Positions 51,545 through 59,583 of a stretch of 64,000 nucleotides of DNA are shown here, one piece after another. The notes below the pieces were generated by a model that had not been told where the DNA came from, did not search any database, and was given only the letters and a program-made list of their open reading frames with translations. Numbering within the stretch: the first letter of the stretch is position 1; each line of letters begins with the position of its first letter. Source of the DNA: an uncultured Prevotellaceae bacterium (GTDB taxonomy: Bacteria; Bacteroidota; Bacteroidia; Bacteroidales; Bacteroidaceae); NCBI GenBank assembly GCA_947165505.1, contig CAMVAT010000013.1, positions 16,948-80,947 on the forward strand, written 5' to 3'. A program made the translations under genes and the position numbers.

Positions 51545-52945
51545 ATGAGATGTATATTCTGTAACCATGAAATCGCCGACGGGTCTAAATTCTGTCCCGA
51601 GTGCGGCGCTAACCTGATGAATGTGCAAAGTCCTGCGCAGCAGCCGCAGTATGAGCAACCTGTGCAGCAACCGCAGTATGAGGCCCCGCAGTACGACATC
51701 CCTCAGCAGCCACAGTATGAGCAACCCTTGCAGCAACCGCAGTACGACATCCCGCAGCAGCCGCAGTATGAGCAGCCTGTGCAGCAACCGCAGTACGACA
51801 TCCCTCAGCAGCCACAGTATGAGCAGCCCGTGCAGCAACCGCAATACGACATTCCTCAGCAGCCGCAGTATGAGCAGCCCGTGCAGCAACCGCAGTACGA
51901 CATCCCGCAGCAGCCGCAGTATGAGCAGCCCGTGCAGCAACCGCAATACGACATTCCGCAGCAGCCGCAATACGAGCAGCCCGTGCAGCAGCCGCAATAC
52001 GACGTTCCCCAATATGATATTCCGCAGCAGCCGCAGTATGAGCAACCCGTGCAACAGCAGCCGCAGCAACAGGAGATTCCCATTGTCGGCCCGGCCCCCA
52101 TACCAGGACAACAGGCACCCTATCAGCAGCCCCCCTATCAACAGCAGCAGTATGGTCAACCGCAATACGGTCAGCCGCAGCATGGCCAGCCGGCATACGA
52201 CCAGCCCCAATACGCGGCCCAAGAGCCATACCAGCCCTACCCCGGAGAGCCCAAGAAGAAGAGCAAGACAGGTTTGTGGATTGTGCTTGGCCTTCTGATT
52301 GCCGCCTTGCTGGGTGGCGGCGGATGGGCCTTGTATGAGTTTGTGCTGAAAGACAAGGGCAGCAGCTCATCGAGCACCTCATCGACCACTGCGACCACCA
52401 CGTCGGACAAAGATAAGGAAGACGACCCGACAAGCGTTGGCACTGGCGACAAAAACGACAATGAAGACGATAACACCATCATTGGCAACGAAAACGACGG
52501 TGACGATGACAATCTGGGTGACGGCGAAAACGGCGATGACAACCAATTGGCTAACAATGACACGAAACCCAACGAGCCCACGAAGCCCGAGGCCCCTGTG
52601 ACACAACCCGCGAAGCCCGAGCCGCCCGTGGCACAGCCCACGAAGCCCGAACCCGCGAAGGCTGAACCCGTAAGCAATTTCTATGCGAAAGGCCAGGGAC
52701 TCTACTCATGGGCATCCGACGAGCGCATCGGTTCTGCATCAGAGTTGAACGGTTTCAGCAAACAGCAGTTGCGCATCATGCGTAATGAGATCTATGCCCG
52801 TCATGGCTATATTTTTAACGAGGCCGACCTTCGCAACTATTTCAGTCAGCAAGGCTGGTATCGCGCCGTATCAAGGAATGTGAAGTTGACCCCCACCGAG
52901 CAACACAATGTAAATATCATCCAGCAAGCGGAGCGGATGAGATAA
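51545..52945 (+). CDS. Zinc-ribbon, Gln/Pro/Tyr-repeat, YARHG-domain membrane protein
   Basis: A 466-residue protein of unknown role. Order: zinc ribbon (CIFC at 3-6, CPEC at 17-20), a disordered array of eight 17-residue units (QQPQYEQPVQQPQYDIP; about residues 32-174), more Gln/Tyr/Pro sequence, one membrane segment (about 242-268), an acidic Asp/Asn/Gly linker, a Lys-Pro-Glu linker, and a C-terminal YARHG domain ('QLRIMRNEIYARHGYIF', 'YFSQQGWYRA'). The zinc ribbon end should be cytoplasmic and the YARHG end outside. It has its own promoter and terminator. Confidence 0.88.
   Translation: MRCIFCNHEIADGSKFCPECGANLMNVQSPAQQPQYEQPVQQPQYEAPQYDIPQQPQYEQPLQQPQYDIPQQPQYEQPVQQPQYDIPQQPQYEQPVQQPQYDIPQQPQYEQPVQQPQYDIPQQPQYEQPVQQPQYDIPQQPQYEQPVQQPQYDVPQYDIPQQPQYEQPVQQQPQQQEIPIVGPAPIPGQQAPYQQPPYQQQQYGQPQYGQPQHGQPAYDQPQYAAQEPYQPYPGEPKKKSKTGLWIVLGLLIAALLGGGGWALYEFVLKDKGSSSSSTSSTTATTTSDKDKEDDPTSVGTGDKNDNEDDNTIIGNENDGDDDNLGDGENGDDNQLANNDTKPNEPTKPEAPVTQPAKPEPPVAQPTKPEPAKAEPVSNFYAKGQGLYSWASDERIGSASELNGFSKQQLRIMRNEIYARHGYIFNEADLRNYFSQQGWYRAVSRNVKLTPTEQHNVNIIQQAERMR
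51638..52066 (+). repeat. 51-base tandem repeat coding the Gln/Pro/Tyr array
   Basis: About eight near-identical 51-base units (17 codons), two of them (first and seventh) with a 15-base insertion. The strong nucleotide identity with only a few silent changes suggests recent expansion. Confidence 0.9.
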
Positions 52946-52951
52946 GCGATA

Positions 52952-52981
52952 AAAAAAGCACCTCTGATGAGGTGCTTTTTT
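52952..52981 (+). terminator. Terminator of the YARHG gene
   Basis: A-run, GCACCTC-TGAT-GAGGTGC, T-run: a classic intrinsic terminator, 7 bases after the stop codon. The A-run lets it work from either side. Confidence 0.9.
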
Positions 52982-52985
52982 AGTG

Positions 52986-53013
52986 GTAAGAGGTAAGAGG
53001 TGAGAGGTAAGAG
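52986..53013 (+). repeat. GTAAGAG heptamer repeat
   Basis: Four heptamers (GTAAGAG, GTAAGAG, GTGAGAG, GTAAGAG) after the terminator. Same word as at the 3' end of xylB (9871-9916, opposite strand). Confidence 0.85.
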
Positions 53014-53050
53014 ATTAGTTGATAAATGATAAATGATGGCTGCGGGCTTA

Positions 53051-53839
53051 TTAGCTTACTTTGATGGTGAGTTGGTTACGGTCGAAGATGATGCCGTCGC
53101 GCTCGATGAGTTGCGAGAGATGCCCCTGACTGGCTAGGTCGTGAGGCGACCCGATATGCAACTGCCCGTCAGAGGCCATCAGCCAGAGCGTGTCGGCCAT
53201 TTGCAGAGCGAGCTCCAAATCGTGCGTGGAAAGCAGGATGGTCTTGTCGGCTTCGCGGCTCAGACGTTTCAACAGTTGCATCACCTCGACCTTTGACGGG
53301 TAATCAAGGAAGGCCGTAGGTTCGTCAAGGAGTATGACCGGAGTCTGTTGTGCCAGTGCCTTGGCAATCATCACCTTCTGACGTTCGCCATCGCTCAGCG
53401 TCTGAATCATCCTCTCAGCCAGGTGCGTGATACCGACCAAACGGATAGAGTCTGCCACGATTTGCCTGTCCTCATCGTTGAGCCTGCCCCAGAACCCCGT
53501 ATAAGGAGAGCGCCCGAGAGCGACCATCTCAGTGACCGTCATATTGTTGACATCGACCTTCTCGGTGAGCACGACCCCGATGAGGCGTGCCAACTCGCGG
53601 TCGTCGTACTCGTTCATGTTTCTGCCTTGCAGCAATACCTCACCAGCGAGCGGTTTCTGAAAGCCCGCCAGCGTGCGCATGAGCGTTGATTTGCCCGCCC
53701 CGTTGGTTCCGATGAGGCAAGTCATCTGCCCGGTCAGCAGCGAAGCGTTCATATTCTCCGACACCACTTTCTGCTGCCGTGTATGCAAACGATAGCCGAT
53801 AGAAAGTTGACGAATAATGATAGTTTGTTGCGAATTCAT
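53051..53839 (-). CDS. ABC transporter ATP-binding protein (FecE/BtuD type), orphan
   Basis: A 262-residue ATPase of the iron-chelate/cobalamin class. Walker A 'LIGTNGAGKSTLMRTLAGF', Q-loop region 'RLIGVVLTEKVDVNNMTV', signature 'LSDGERQKVMIAKALA', Walker B 'PVILLDEPTAFLDYPSK' and switch His 'TILLSTHDLELAL'. No permease or binding protein is next to it. The start 53839 is chosen because a -7 box at 53862-53869 puts earlier Met codons at or before the transcript start; 53851 is possible. Confidence 0.93.
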   Translation of the reverse strand: MNSQQTIIIRQLSIGYRLHTRQQKVVSENMNASLLTGQMTCLIGTNGAGKSTLMRTLAGFQKPLAGEVLLQGRNMNEYDDRELARLIGVVLTEKVDVNNMTVTEMVALGRSPYTGFWGRLNDEDRQIVADSIRLVGITHLAERMIQTLSDGERQKVMIAKALAQQTPVILLDEPTAFLDYPSKVEVMQLLKRLSREADKTILLSTHDLELALQMADTLWLMASDGQLHIGSPHDLASQGHLSQLIERDGIIFDRNQLTIKVS

Positions 53840-53861
53840 AGTAGAAGTCATAAAACCGTTG

Positions 53862-53869
53862 CAAAAATA
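53862..53869 (-). promoter_or_regulatory. Candidate -7 box of the ABC ATPase gene
   Basis: TATTTTTG on the minus strand, about 25 bases before the chosen start. No -33 partner. Confidence 0.45.
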
Positions 53870-53974
53870 CACAAAATATACGAAAAAGCATTTGAAAACT
53901 TACGATTGTTTACATTTTAATAAAAAAAAGGAATAAAAAAGATGTGGCGACGGGGATAATTGGCAGTTTTTTTG

Positions 53975-53982
53975 TACTTTTG
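53975..53982 (+). promoter_or_regulatory. Candidate -7 box of carB
   Basis: TACTTTTG followed by CAG, 72 bases before the start. No -33 box at the right place. The leader has GGAGG and CCTCC arms (54002-54020) that could form a small hairpin. Confidence 0.45.
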
Positions 53983-54054
53983 CAGCCGAATTAACAAGAA
54001 AGGAGGTCAAGAGCGCCTCCGACGACAACGGTTATTCGTAAAAAATCCCAAACA

Positions 54055-57000
54055 ATGACAAAAAAATTAAGCAAAGTGCTGGTTTTAGGTTCCGGCGCGC
54101 TGAAAATCGGACAGGCAGGTGAATTTGACTATTCAGGTTCACAGGCCTTGAAAGCCTTGCGTGAAGAAGGCATCTCTTCTGTGCTAGTGAATCCTAACAT
54201 TGCAACGATTCAGACCTCTGAGGGTATTGCCGACAAAGTGTATTTTCAGCCAGTGACGACCCATTTCGTCACGGAGATCATCAAGAAGGAGCGGCCCGAC
54301 GGCATTCTGTTGGCCTTTGGCGGTCAGACGGCGTTGAACTGCGGCACCGAGCTTCACCTGAACGGCACCTTAGAGAAATATGGCGTGCAGGTTTTGGGCA
54401 CGTCGGTAGAAGCCATCATGGACACCGAAGACCGTGACTTGTTTGTAAAGAAATTAGACCAGGCCGACCTGAAGACCCCGGTGAGCCAGGCCGTAGAGAC
54501 GATGGACGATGCGTTGGCCGCCGCTCGCAAAATCGGCTACCCGGTGATGATCCGCTCAGCCTACGCCCTTGGCGGTCTGGGTTCCGGCATCTGCCCCGAC
54601 GAGAAGAAGTTTGTGGAACTGGCCGAAAGCGCCTTCACCTTTGCACCCCAGATTTTGGTAGAAGAGTCGCTGAAAGGCTGGAAAGAGATAGAGTTTGAGG
54701 TGATACGCGATGCCAACGACCACTGCTTCACTGTCGCTTCGATGGAGAATTTCGACCCGCTGGGCATCCATACCGGCGAGTCGATTGTCGTGGCTCCCAC
54801 CTGCTCGTTGACCGACGAACAAGTGAAGATGCTTCAAGAGCTGTCAATCAAGTGTGTGCGCCACCTGAACATCGTAGGCGAGTGCAACATCCAGTTTGCC
54901 TTCAATGCCGTGACCAACGACTACCGTATTATTGAGGTGAACGCCCGTCTGAGCCGCTCGTCGGCCTTGGCCTCGAAAGCCACCGGCTACCCCCTCGCCT
55001 TCGTCGCCGCCAAGATAGCCTTGGGATATACCCTCGACCAGATAGGTGAGATGGGCACGCCCAACTCAGCCTACGTGGCACCCCAGCTTGACTACATGAT
55101 CTGTAAGATACCCCGTTGGGACCTGACCAAGTTTGCCGGTGTGAGCCGGCAGATAGGCTCGTCGATGAAGTCGGTGGGCGAGATCATGTCCATCGGCCGT
55201 TCGTTTGAGGAGATGATACAGAAAGGCCTGCGCATGATAGGTCAGGGCATGCACGGATTTGTGGGCAACGACCACACCCGCTTCGACAATCTTGACGAAG
55301 AGCTGTCGAACCCCACCGACCTGCGTATCTTCGCCATCGCCCAGGCTTTGGAAGAAGGCTATACCGTAGAACGGATAGAAGAGCTGACCAAGATAGACAA
55401 ATGGTTCTTGGAGCGTCTGAAGCACATTGTGGATCTGAAACACGAACTGCAGCGTTACGACCGTGTGGAAGACCTGAGCGATGAATTCCTCCGCGAGGTG
55501 AAATCGGCCGGTTTCAGCGACTTCCAGATTGCCCGCTTCGTATTGAAACCCGCCAAAGGCAACATGGTGAAGGAGAACCTGGAAGTGCGCCGCCAGCGCA
55601 AGCAGCGTGGCATACTGCCCGCCGTGAAGCGCATCAACACCGTGGCGAGCGAGCATCCCGAGCTGACCAACTACCTGTATATGACCTATGCCGTGCAGGA
55701 TCACGACATCGACTACTATAAGAACGAGAAATCGGTGGTGGTGCTGGGTTCCGGCGCCTACCGCATCGGTTCGTCGGTGGAGTTTGACTGGTGCTCGGTG
55801 AATGCCATCAACACCGCCCGCAAACTGGGCTATAAGTCGATCATGATCAACTACAACCCCGAGACCGTCTCGACCGACTATGACATGTGCGACCGCCTCT
55901 ACTTCGATGAGTTGTCGCTGGAGCGTGTGCTCGACGTGATCGACCTGGAGCAGCCCCGTGGCGTGATAGTGAGCGTGGGCGGCCAGATACCCAACAACCT
56001 GGCCATGAAGCTGCACTTGCAGGGAGTGCCTGTGCTGGGCACGTCGCCTGTTGACATTGACCGTGCCGAGAACCGCGACAAGTTCTCTGCGATGCTCGAC
56101 AAACTGGGTATCGACCAGCCGGCATGGCGTGCGCTGACCTCGTTTGACGACATCAAGGAATTTGTGGAGCAAGTAGGATTCCCCGTGTTGGTGCGTCCGT
56201 CGTACGTGCTCTCTGGAGCCGCCATGAACGTGTGCTATAGCTACGAGGAATTGGAGCGATTCCTGAAGATGGCCACCGAGGTGAGCAAAGACTACCCCGT
56301 GGTGGTATCCCAGTTCATGCAGGAGACGAAAGAGATAGAGTTTGACGCCGTGGCCGACAAGGGCGAAGTGGTGGAATACGCCATCTCTGAGCACATTGAA
56401 TATGCAGGTGTACACTCCGGCGACGCCACGATGGTGTTCCCCGCACAGCACATTTATTTCTCGACCATCCGCCAGATCAAGAAGATAGCCCGCAAGATAG
56501 CAAAAGAGCTGAACATCAGCGGTCCGTTTAACATCCAGTTCCTGGCCAAAGCACGCCAGGTGAAAGTGATCGAGTGCAACCTGCGTGCCTCGCGCTCCTT
56601 CCCGTTTGTGAGCAAGATATTGAAGCGCAACTTCATCGAGACAGCCACACGCATCATGCTCGATGCCCCCTACAGCCAGCCCGACCGCAGCGAGTTTGAC
56701 ATCGACCGCATCGGCGTGAAAGCCTCTCAGTTCTCGTTCGCCCGCCTGCAGAACGCCGACCCGGTGCTGGGTGTAGATATGTCATCTACGGGCGAGGTAG
56801 GTTGTCTGGGCGACGACCTGAACGAGGCGATGCTGAACGCTCTGATAGCCACGGGCTACCGTCTGCCGGAGAAGAACGTGCTGATATCCTCGGGCGGTGT
56901 GAAAGGCAAGGTCGATCTGTTGGAGCCGAGCCGCCTGATGGTGCAGAAGGGCTATGAGATTTATGCCACGGCCGGCACCGCCAAGTTCTTGAACGAGAAC

Positions 57001-57276
57001 GGCGTGAAGGCGACAGCCGTAAGCTGGCCCGACGAGGATGGCGACAACAATGTGATGGACATGATAGCCGCCCACCAGTTTGACTTGATTATCAACGTGC
57101 CGAAGAACCACAGCAAGCGCGAGTTGACCAATGGTTACCGCATCCGCCGTGGCGCCATCGACCATAATATCCCACTGATGACCAACGTGCGTCTGGCCAA
57201 AGCCTTCATCGAAGCTTTCTGTGCGATGAAGCTGGAGGACATTCCCGTGAAGAGTTGGCAGGAATACGTGAGCTAA
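54055..57276 (+). CDS. carB: Carbamoyl-phosphate synthase large subunit
   Basis: Makes carbamoyl phosphate for pyrimidines and arginine. The 1073 residues hold two tandem ATP-grasp halves, each beginning with a GSGxxxIGxxxEFD motif ('VLGSGALKIGQAGEFDYSGS' and 'VLGSGAYRIGSSVEFDWCSV'), and a C-terminal MGS-like regulatory domain ('VLISSGGVKGKVDLLEPSRL'). carA is not upstream: the neighbour is a divergent ABC gene, so carB is transcribed alone. Confidence 0.97.
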   Translation: MTKKLSKVLVLGSGALKIGQAGEFDYSGSQALKALREEGISSVLVNPNIATIQTSEGIADKVYFQPVTTHFVTEIIKKERPDGILLAFGGQTALNCGTELHLNGTLEKYGVQVLGTSVEAIMDTEDRDLFVKKLDQADLKTPVSQAVETMDDALAAARKIGYPVMIRSAYALGGLGSGICPDEKKFVELAESAFTFAPQILVEESLKGWKEIEFEVIRDANDHCFTVASMENFDPLGIHTGESIVVAPTCSLTDEQVKMLQELSIKCVRHLNIVGECNIQFAFNAVTNDYRIIEVNARLSRSSALASKATGYPLAFVAAKIALGYTLDQIGEMGTPNSAYVAPQLDYMICKIPRWDLTKFAGVSRQIGSSMKSVGEIMSIGRSFEEMIQKGLRMIGQGMHGFVGNDHTRFDNLDEELSNPTDLRIFAIAQALEEGYTVERIEELTKIDKWFLERLKHIVDLKHELQRYDRVEDLSDEFLREVKSAGFSDFQIARFVLKPAKGNMVKENLEVRRQRKQRGILPAVKRINTVASEHPELTNYLYMTYAVQDHDIDYYKNEKSVVVLGSGAYRIGSSVEFDWCSVNAINTARKLGYKSIMINYNPETVSTDYDMCDRLYFDELSLERVLDVIDLEQPRGVIVSVGGQIPNNLAMKLHLQGVPVLGTSPVDIDRAENRDKFSAMLDKLGIDQPAWRALTSFDDIKEFVEQVGFPVLVRPSYVLSGAAMNVCYSYEELERFLKMATEVSKDYPVVVSQFMQETKEIEFDAVADKGEVVEYAISEHIEYAGVHSGDATMVFPAQHIYFSTIRQIKKIARKIAKELNISGPFNIQFLAKARQVKVIECNLRASRSFPFVSKILKRNFIETATRIMLDAPYSQPDRSEFDIDRIGVKASQFSFARLQNADPVLGVDMSSTGEVGCLGDDLNEAMLNALIATGYRLPEKNVLISSGGVKGKVDLLEPSRLMVQKGYEIYATAGTAKFLNENGVKATAVSWPDEDGDNNVMDMIAAHQFDLIINVPKNHSKRELTNGYRIRRGAIDHNIPLMTNVRLAKAFIEAFCAMKLEDIPVKSWQEYVS

Positions 57277-57284
57277 TTCAACTA

Positions 57285-57310
57285 TCTGAAGTAGTTAAGT
57301 AGTTAAGCCA
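57285..57310 (+). repeat. GTAGTTAAGTAGTTAAG repeat after carB
   Basis: Short GTAGTTAA words near the carB stop codon, the same family as after glmS, DUF4924 and rfbD. Confidence 0.7.
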
Positions 57311-57366
57311 AATGTCTAGTGGAAGGAAGCTGCAAGCCAGAGCATTTGTGAAACCTGAATAATAAG

Positions 57367-57397
57367 GCAATCGCCGCTCGAAATGAGCGGCGATTGC
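57367..57397. terminator. Bidirectional terminator after carB
   Basis: GCAATCGCCGCTC / GAGCGGCGATTGC, a 13-bp stem with a 5-base loop. It serves carB and the opposing small gene. Confidence 0.85.
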
Positions 57398-57447
57398 TTG
57401 TTAATGGGACTTATTCATAGTTTCGTGTTGGTTGAGAGGAGCTTCCT

Positions 57448-57732
57448 TTATCTTCTGTAGCGGTAGGTCTTGCGATGATGTCTGGCCGGTGCGGCATGCC
57501 GATGATGGCGAGGCGCAGGAGCATGGTGTCGAGGCGGTGGCGGCGGTGTGGGTCGCACCCCCCGGTGCCTGGCCATCCAGGCGCAAGCAGGACATGTGCG
57601 CGGCGCAAACCTCACATATCGCAGTGAGTGGTTGTGACGTAAACGCGGGTGTCTGGGCCCGAAATCAGTGGATGCACTTGCCGTCATGGCAAACATGATC
57701 ACAGTGACGAGTAGTAAAATATACCGTTTCAT
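57448..57732 (-). CDS. Small secreted His/Pro/Arg-rich protein
   Basis: A 94-residue protein. Signal peptide 1-20 ('ILLLVTVIMFAMTASA'), then 'STDFGPRHPRLRHNHSLRYV', a CPAC pair, and a tail of Pro, His and Arg runs ('PTPPPPPRHHAPAPRHHRH'). It has no recognised domain. Histidine clusters and CxxC could bind metal ions (inference). A perfect promoter is present upstream, so it is probably expressed. Confidence 0.65.
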   Translation of the reverse strand: MKRYILLLVTVIMFAMTASASTDFGPRHPRLRHNHSLRYVRFAPRTCPACAWMARHRGVRPTPPPPPRHHAPAPRHHRHAAPARHHRKTYRYRR

Positions 57733-57778
57733 AGCTATACATTTTTAAGTTAGACATCTTTGTATTGTTTTACTGCTG

Positions 57779-57810
57779 CAAAGATAGGGCATAGCCTGTG
57801 TCTGTGCAAA
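57779..57810 (-). promoter_or_regulatory. Promoter of the His/Pro-rich peptide gene
   Basis: Minus-strand TTTG (57810-57807), 20-base spacer, TATCTTTG (57786-57779). Confidence 0.75.
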
Positions 57811-57867
57811 GAGAAAACCCTAAAGCATCGGAGGATAATCCCTATTCATGTGGGGGAAAAAACGAAA

Positions 57868-58000
57868 GTGAGTCAAATCAAACAGACAACGGATTTCGCG
57901 GATTTCACGGAATTATGTTATTGCTGATAAACAGCAGGTGTATATCCGTGAAATCCGCGAAATCCGTTGTTGAAGAGAATTACAAGTGTTTTGACACTCC
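57868..58000. mobile_element. Nested-palindrome MITE-like element, copy 2
   Basis: Ends GTGAGTCAAA / TTTTGACACTCC. Internal 24-bp perfect arms at 57888-57911 and 57945-57968. The loop stem is TGCTG/CAGCA with a shorter match than copy 1. It lies between the PP2C stop (58027) and the promoter of the His/Pro-rich gene. Confidence 0.8.
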
Positions 58001-58026
58001 CTCGTCAGGACTATGCAATTCGGTTA

Positions 58027-59562
58027 CTATTCTGGTATCACCGATTTGGGCTGTGGCTGATCCGTCGGCGGCGTGCTGGCAGCAGGTGCTGCGGTTTGCG
58101 CAGGCTGCTGTGCAGGCGGAGGAGGCGTATTTCCTGTAGATGGCGCAGGTGATGGCGGAGGAGGTGTATTGCCAGACGGTGCCGGTGGCGGAGGTGTAGG
58201 CAAGGTACTTCCGCCCGTGGGAGCCACAGGTTTGGTGTCGGCATTGGCGGCCGGATCGGCAGCGCCCTCGGCGGGTTTATTCTCTTCCTGTTTCTTTTCT
58301 TCCGATTTCTTTTCTTCGGGTTTATTCTGTTCGGACTGCTGCAATCCGTCGGTGGGTGCAGGCAGAGTGGTCTTCGGAGTCTCGCCGCCGGCGATATTCA
58401 TCGTATCCCTTTCTGGTTTCTTTGCGGGTTCAGCCACGCTGTCGGTTGCCAGTTCATCTTTCTTGACTTCAGCCTTTTCATCCTTTCCGCCACAGGTGAA
58501 ATAGACACCTGCAAGAATCAGCAGCAGGGCGGCAGTGGTAAGAACAGGAATGAGCAACGATCTGCGCGTCTTATTCTGTTGTGCAGCGGGTTTGGCAATC
58601 TGGGCGGACTGGTATCCTTGGCCAGACGCATCCGTCTGAACCGGTTTCCTCTGCTGCGTCGGTTTTTGCCTCGCGGCATGAGTCTGCGTCACTTCGGGTT
58701 GCATTTGCACTGTCACCACCGTATCATCATCGCTGTCGACACGTCTCACCGACTTAGCCATCATCTGCGCCTCATTATCGGGCAGGTTTTGGTCGCGTCG
58801 CTCCACTGTCACCTTATCCACTTGTATAAGATAGGCCGAGTGGTTGTCTTTATTATCCTTCGTCAGTGAGATGAGCCGCTGTTTCTTTTGCTCGTCAGAA
58901 GCATTTGAAGAGAGGATCTCAACAATTTGGGCATCTGTCATCTGTTCGAGCATACCGTCGGAGCAGAGATAGAAGTAGTCGCCGGGCTTGATATCAGCGA
59001 TATGCGCGATATTGGCTTCCTGCCGGTACTCCACGCCCGGCATCATCGCCTTGGTGATAATGTTTTTGTTGGGCTGCTGATTCATCTCGTCAAACTCTAT
59101 TTCGCCTGCGAGATAGAGGTCATAGACCACCGAATGGTCGCGCGAGCGGTAGAGCACCCTACCCTCTTTGGGTCTGACGTGATAGATGCGGCTGTCGCCG
59201 ATGTGTGCTACGGTACATCCGTTGCGGTGGAAATAGAGGAACGTGAGCGTGGTGCCCGGTTTTTTGGCTGCTCCGTCGTCAATCTTGTCCAGTTGCAGAT
59301 AAGCGGCTTGCAGCGCCTGCTCAAACAAATCGTCGGTGAAAGGCTGCTCGGGCGATGTATTTTGGAAGATGAAATCAGACATCGCCTGAGTGACGGCATT
59401 GCTGGCCACCTCGCCTTTTTCATGTCCGCCCATACCATCGCAAACGATGAAGAGACTGTCAAGTTCAGAGGCTTCTCCTAATTTCGGGAAGATGGCATCT
59501 TCCTGACCTGAGCGCTTGCCCAGTTCGTAAATAGCCTGTGGGGATAGAATGTCAATTTTCAT
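58027..59562 (-). CDS. Membrane-anchored PP2C-type Ser/Thr phosphatase
   Basis: A 511-residue protein. Residues 1-240 are a PP2C catalytic domain with the metal Asp motifs 'FIVCDGMGGHEKGEVASNAV', 'VAHIGDSRIYHVRPKEG' and 'FYLCSDGMLEQMTDAQI'. After a polar linker there is one membrane segment (about 330-352) and a C-terminal disordered tail rich in Lys/Glu and Pro/Thr/Ala (PPPPAPSGN-like). It would put the phosphatase in the cytoplasm with the tail outside. No Hanks-type kinase is next to it. It is 21 bp after rlmD and shares its transcript. Confidence 0.9.
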   Translation of the reverse strand: MKIDILSPQAIYELGKRSGQEDAIFPKLGEASELDSLFIVCDGMGGHEKGEVASNAVTQAMSDFIFQNTSPEQPFTDDLFEQALQAAYLQLDKIDDGAAKKPGTTLTFLYFHRNGCTVAHIGDSRIYHVRPKEGRVLYRSRDHSVVYDLYLAGEIEFDEMNQQPNKNIITKAMMPGVEYRQEANIAHIADIKPGDYFYLCSDGMLEQMTDAQIVEILSSNASDEQKKQRLISLTKDNKDNHSAYLIQVDKVTVERRDQNLPDNEAQMMAKSVRRVDSDDDTVVTVQMQPEVTQTHAARQKPTQQRKPVQTDASGQGYQSAQIAKPAAQQNKTRRSLLIPVLTTAALLLILAGVYFTCGGKDEKAEVKKDELATDSVAEPAKKPERDTMNIAGGETPKTTLPAPTDGLQQSEQNKPEEKKSEEKKQEENKPAEGAADPAANADTKPVAPTGGSTLPTPPPPAPSGNTPPPPSPAPSTGNTPPPPAQQPAQTAAPAASTPPTDQPQPKSVIPE

Positions 59563-59583
59563 GATGATTGATATGAGATAGTG

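Noticed and set aside
51638..52066. Possible CRISPR-like array at the 51-base repeats
   Set aside because: The units are in frame, contiguous and have no unique spacers; they code the Gln/Pro/Tyr array.
55066..56451. 461-residue minus-strand reading frame opposite carB
   Set aside because: It is the shadow of the high-GC third codon position of carB; the composition is His/Val/Leu rich and unlike any known protein.
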